Source: Sphingomonas kyeonggiensis
GTDB taxonomy: Bacteria; Pseudomonadota; Alphaproteobacteria; Sphingomonadales; Sphingomonadaceae
Reading direction: 5' to 3'
Assembly: GCF_014196745.1 (NCBI RefSeq)
Contig: NZ_JACIEH010000003.1
Coordinates: 496,001-560,000 of the forward strand
DNA length: 64,000 nucleotides
Shown: positions 60,822-64,000 of the stretch, piece after piece
Layout: the number at the start of each line of letters is the position of its first letter
Position numbering within the stretch: the stretch's first letter is position 1
Notes under the pieces: generated by a model
Told to the model about the DNA's origin: nothing
Seen by the model: the letters and a program-made list of their open reading frames with translations, nothing else
The model's database searches: none
Translations under genes and position numbers: made by a program

Positions 60822-62080
60822 CAGTCGGCGAACAGCAGCACGGGGGTCTCGAGCAGCTTCTTCACCGCCTGGACGAAGCTCGCCGCATCCCAGCCGTCGA
60901 CCACGCGGTGGTCGCACGAGATCGACAGGTTCATCAGCTTGGCGCGAACGATCTCGTCGCCCTGGAAGATCGGGCGCTCGACGATCTTGTTCGGGCCGAT
61001 GATCGCCACTTCCGGACGGTTGATCACCGGCGTGGTGGCGATGCCGCCGAGCGGGCCGAGCGACGTGACGGTGAGGGTGGAGCCGGACAGTTCCTCCGAC
61101 TTGGCCTTGCCGGTGCGCGCGGCTTCGGCGAGGCGGCTGATCTCGGTGGCGAGCTGCCAGACATTGCGGTCCTGCGCGTCGCGGATCACCGGGACCATGA
61201 GTCCCGCGTCCGTCTGCGCCGCCATGCCGAGATGGACGCGGCCGTGACGCGTGACCACGCCGGCCTCGTCGTCATAGCGCGCGTTGATCATCGGGAAATC
61301 GGGCAGCGCCCGGCAGATCGCGACGATCAGGAAGGGCAGCATGGTCAGCTTGGGGCGCTGGCCGCGATTGTCGTTGAGGTCGCCGCGCATCGCTTCCAGC
61401 GCGGTGACGTCGATCTCGTCGACATAGGTGAAGTGCGGGATGGCACGCTTCGACGCGGCCATGTTCTCCGCGATGCGGCGACGCATGCCGATGACCTTGA
61501 TCGGCTGGTCTTCGCGCGCTCGGCTGGCATGGGGGGCGTGATAGCCCTGGGCGCTGCCGTACCGCAGATACGCGTCGAGATCGGCGTGGCGGACATGGTT
61601 GCCGTCCGCCTTCACAGTGGAGAGATCGATGCCGAGATCCTTGGCGCGCGCGCGGACCGCGGGGGACGCGAGGACCTGCTTGTGCGCGACGGGCTCGGGC
61701 ACCGCGACCGGTGCCGGCTCGGGAGCGGGCGTAGGTGCCGGAGCAGCTTCCACGACTTCCTCGACGCCGGGCGTCTCGGCCTCGACCTGCTCCTCGACCG
61801 GGGACTCGTCAGCCGCAGGCGCCACCACTTCGGCATCGCCCTCGACTTCGATCACCATCAGGCCTGAGCCGATCGCGACCATCTCGCCGACTTCACCGGC
61901 CAGTTCGACGACCACGCCGGTGACCGGCGATTCCATCTCGACCGTCGCCTTGTCGGTCATCATGTCGGCAACCTGCTGGTCCTCCGACACCTTGTCGCCG
62001 ACCTTGACGTGCCAGGCGACGATCTCGGCCTCGGCAATGCCTTCGCCGATGTCGGGCAGGCGGAACGTGAAGCGTGCCAT
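60821..62080 (-). CDS. 2-oxoacid dehydrogenase E2 (branched-chain type acyltransferase)
   Basis: 419 residues from ATG 62080. Lipoyl domain (~1-80) with the lipoylated Lys in DKATVEMES, an Ala/Pro-rich linker (~95-130), E3-binding domain (ASPAVRARAKDLGIDLSTV) and catalytic domain with HRVVDG (ISCDHRVVDGWDAASF). Forms the core that moves the acyl group to CoA. Single lipoyl domain, as in branched-chain complexes. Six bases separate it from the E1-beta gene. Confidence 0.93.
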   Translation of the reverse strand: MARFTFRLPDIGEGIAEAEIVAWHVKVGDKVSEDQQVADMMTDKATVEMESPVTGVVVELAGEVGEMVAIGSGLMVIEVEGDAEVVAPAADESPVEEQVEAETPGVEEVVEAAPAPTPAPEPAPVAVPEPVAHKQVLASPAVRARAKDLGIDLSTVKADGNHVRHADLDAYLRYGSAQGYHAPHASRAREDQPIKVIGMRRRIAENMAASKRAIPHFTYVDEIDVTALEAMRGDLNDNRGQRPKLTMLPFLIVAICRALPDFPMINARYDDEAGVVTRHGRVHLGMAAQTDAGLMVPVIRDAQDRNVWQLATEISRLAEAARTGKAKSEELSGSTLTVTSLGPLGGIATTPVINRPEVAIIGPNKIVERPIFQGDEIVRAKLMNLSISCDHRVVDGWDAASFVQAVKKLLETPVLLFAD

Positions 62081-62085
62081 GCGGA

Positions 62086-63129
62086 TCAGTCCTTCAGGAT
62101 CTTCTTGAGGGCGGTGCCGATGCGGACCGGGCCGGGGAAATAGGCCCATTCCAGGCTGTGCGGGTAGGGCGTGTCGAAGCCGGTGACGCGCTCGATCGGC
62201 GCTTCGAGATGGTAGAAGCAGCGCTCCTGGACCTGGGCCGAAAGCTCGGCGCCGAAGCCCGAGGTGCGCGTCGCTTCATGAACGATCAGGCAGCGGCCGG
62301 TCTTCTTCACCGATTCCTCGATCGTCTCGATGTCGAGCGGCACGAGCGTGCGCAGGTCGATGATCTCGGCATCGATGCCCATTTCCTCGACCGTGTTGGC
62401 GACGACATGGACCATCGTACCGTAGCAGAGGATCGTCACCGCCTCGCCCGGGCGGACGACCGAGGCCTTGCCCAGCTCGACGCGGTAATGGCCCTCGGGC
62501 ACCTGCGCGCCGGGATGATCGGCCCAGGTCTTGGCCGGGCGATCGTAATGGCCGTGGAACGGGCCGTTATAGATGCGCTTGGGCTCGAGGAAGAGGACGG
62601 GATCATTGTCCTCGATCGCCGCAATGAGGAGCCCCTTGGCGTCGTACGGCGTCGAGGGGATCACCGTCTTCATGCCCGAGACGTGCGTGAAGATGCCCTC
62701 GGGCGACTGGCTGTGGGTCTGGCCGCCGAAGATGCCGCCGCCATAGGGCGAGCGGATCGTGATCGGCGCGGTGAAGTCCGCCGCCGAGCGATAGCGCAGC
62801 CGCGCCGCTTCGGAGACGAGCTGGTCGAGCGCCGGATAGATGTAGTCGGCGAACTGGATCTCCGGCACCGGGCGCAGGCCATAGGCGCCCATGCCGATCG
62901 CCACGCCCATGATGCCGATCTCGGTGATCGGCGTGTCGAAGGCGCGGGTCTTGCCGTATTTGGCCTGGAGCCCGGCAGTCGCGCGGAACACGCCGCCGAA
63001 ATAGCCGACATCCTCGCCCATCACGACCACGTTCGGATCGCGCGCCATCATCACGTCCATGGCGGAGTTGATCGCCTGGATCATGTTCATCTGGGTGGTT
63101 GCACCCGCTTCGGTGACCATCTCGGTCAT
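62086..63129 (-). CDS. 2-oxoacid dehydrogenase E1 beta (branched-chain type)
   Basis: 347 residues from ATG 63129. Transketolase-like pyrimidine-binding fold is seen (VVVMGEDVGYFGGVFRATAG, GIMGVAIGMGAYGLRPVPEI, PYGGGIFGGQTHSQSPEGIF). With E1-alpha it decarboxylates the branched-chain 2-oxoacids with thiamine diphosphate. E1-alpha is not in the window. Its ATGA overlap is with an alpha/beta hydrolase gene instead. Confidence 0.93.
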   Translation of the reverse strand: MTEMVTEAGATTQMNMIQAINSAMDVMMARDPNVVVMGEDVGYFGGVFRATAGLQAKYGKTRAFDTPITEIGIMGVAIGMGAYGLRPVPEIQFADYIYPALDQLVSEAARLRYRSAADFTAPITIRSPYGGGIFGGQTHSQSPEGIFTHVSGMKTVIPSTPYDAKGLLIAAIEDNDPVLFLEPKRIYNGPFHGHYDRPAKTWADHPGAQVPEGHYRVELGKASVVRPGEAVTILCYGTMVHVVANTVEEMGIDAEIIDLRTLVPLDIETIEESVKKTGRCLIVHEATRTSGFGAELSAQVQERCFYHLEAPIERVTGFDTPYPHSLEWAYFPGPVRIGTALKKILKD

Positions 63130-63995
63130 GCCTGTGCCTTGCGAATAGTCCAGCGGTCGCCCACCGAAGGTTTCCATGTATCGAGCTTGCGGCGCGCCCT
63201 GGCGTCGCCCAGCCCATAAGCATCGACGAACAGCTTCGCCGGCGCCTCGGTGCGCGGGAAGCGGACGGCGTCGTCGACCAGCTGGTGCGTGCCGCCCTCG
63301 ACGACCAGCGCATAGGTGCCGGCCGGCGCGGTCTCGGCCGGGAATAGATGCTCCTCCGCCGCCGTGGCGTGGCCCATGACCGGCGGCACCGTATCCTCGG
63401 TGCCGGTGACGATTATCACGGGCACTTTGACGCTGGTATAGGCGTTCGCGGGCACGAGGCCGGGCGCCTTGCCGGGCGACGAGAAGCCGAGCACCGCCTT
63501 CACCGCGGGATCATACGCCTTGAAGTGCGGGAGCCCGCCGCCGAGAGCGAGCGAAACGAGCGTGCCGAAGCTGTGCCCGGCAGCGATCACCGGCAGCCCG
63601 GGAAATGTTTTCGCCGCGTACGCGCCCGTCGCGCGCATGTCGACGAACCGCTCGGGCAGGCCCGAGAGGAAGGTGAACTTGTCGCGCTCCGGATAGTGCA
63701 TCGAATCGACATGCACCGGCGCGAGCACGGCAAAGCCCTGGCCGAGCAGCACCGAGATCAGCCGATCATAGCGCTCGGGCCAGGAGCCATGTCCGGTCGA
63801 GAACAGCACCACGCCCTTGGGGCTGGCGGGCTTCCAGACCAGCAGCTTGGTCGAGCGCGTCGGCGAGACGGCGAGGTCGATCGTCTCGGGGTCGCCGATC
63901 GGGGCGGCATGGAGCAGCCCGGGCGGCAGCACCGCGAGGGCGCCGAGGGCACCCGCCCCCTTCACCAGCGCGCGGCGGTTGAGGATCAGGCTCAC
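63126..63995 (-). CDS. exported alpha/beta hydrolase (upstream of E1 beta)
   Basis: 289 residues from GTG 63995, close to the window edge; a start farther upstream cannot be excluded. A Tat-like signal (NRRALVKGAGALGALAVLPP) is followed by a hydrolase domain with nucleophile elbow AAGHSFGTLVSLAL and likely acid/His in VTGTEDTVPP and EGGTHQLVDD. Resembles dienelactone-hydrolase or PAF-acetylhydrolase-like periplasmic proteins. Odd as a gene between the (presumed) E1-alpha and E1-beta. Confidence 0.85.
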   Translation of the reverse strand: MSLILNRRALVKGAGALGALAVLPPGLLHAAPIGDPETIDLAVSPTRSTKLLVWKPASPKGVVLFSTGHGSWPERYDRLISVLLGQGFAVLAPVHVDSMHYPERDKFTFLSGLPERFVDMRATGAYAAKTFPGLPVIAAGHSFGTLVSLALGGGLPHFKAYDPAVKAVLGFSSPGKAPGLVPANAYTSVKVPVIIVTGTEDTVPPVMGHATAAEEHLFPAETAPAGTYALVVEGGTHQLVDDAVRFPRTEAPAKLFVDAYGLGDARARRKLDTWKPSVGDRWTIRKAQA

Positions 63996-64000
63996 AGGCC

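Overview
The window is high-GC DNA from an alphaproteobacterium, most likely a Sphingomonas-type member of the Sphingomonadaceae. This rests on several signs taken together: a SciP (DUF1153) gene, an imuA-imuB-dnaE2 mutagenesis cassette behind a GTTC-N7-GTTC LexA box, Ku with a three-domain LigD, an Mla-type lipid ABC cluster, a separate E1-beta/E2 2-oxoacid dehydrogenase operon, and many ATGA stop/start overlaps. No 16S rRNA gene is present, so the genus is an inference.

Layout. 1-4.1 kb holds the 3' part of an RHS/YD-repeat gene, a small membrane-protein gene coupled to it, and a displaced, decaying second RHS tip cassette with its own membrane-protein gene. 4.4-11.6 kb is an RNA-repair locus. 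rtcR (CARF + sigma-54 AAA+ activator) is divergent from rsr (Ro60), four tandem Y-RNA-like genes, rtcB (RNA ligase), rlaP (nucleotidyltransferase) and rtcA (RNA 3'-phosphate cyclase). A -24/-12 promoter lies in the divergent intergenic region. 11.6-13.0 kb has a frameshifted tyrosine integrase next to tRNA-Ser(GGA), an island-type junction. 13-24.5 kb carries a cyclophilin, an Mla-like lipid transporter, a HAD phosphatase, a PNPOx-fold protein, a DUF445 protein and an RND efflux pair. 24.7-31.4 kb has GlsB/YeaQ proteins, a SIMPL protein, SciP, MnmA, PhzF-like, CDF and PdxH genes. 31.5-36.7 kb has the Ku/LigD end-joining pair, an acyltransferase and an SdpR/SdpI pair. 37.7-45.7 kb has a TonB receptor with a Fur-like site, a DnaJ-family chaperone, YihY, FabI, AroC and others. 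45.7-53.2 kb has PurA, a large hybrid histidine kinase, an FAH-family enzyme, Ogt and a 2'-5' RNA ligase. 53.2-59.1 kb is imuA-imuB-dnaE2. 59.2-64 kb has a PP2C-like protein, small genes and the 2-oxoacid dehydrogenase operon.

The most striking region is 7835-8403. Four consecutive units each begin with GGCGAATGCCG and end with a GTCGCC strand that pairs with it, as expected of a Ro-binding Y-RNA stem. Each encloses a circularly permuted tRNA-like module in which the T arm comes first, the acceptor is closed by a tight loop, and D-arm sequence (where present) follows. The four units differ in where the tRNA is opened: D loop in units 1 and 3, anticodon side in unit 2, no D arm in unit 4. They lie between the genes for the Ro60 protein and the RtcB ligase and are probably co-transcribed with them from the sigma-54 promoter under RtcR. 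A Ro-guided pathway that responds to tRNA-like damage or decay products is the natural inference.

A second theme is mobile palindromic sequence. Related REP-like palindromes occur between genes (13927-14003, 36783-36810) and in frame inside ligD (32953-33030). Another palindromic element is inserted in frame inside imuB (58067-58212).
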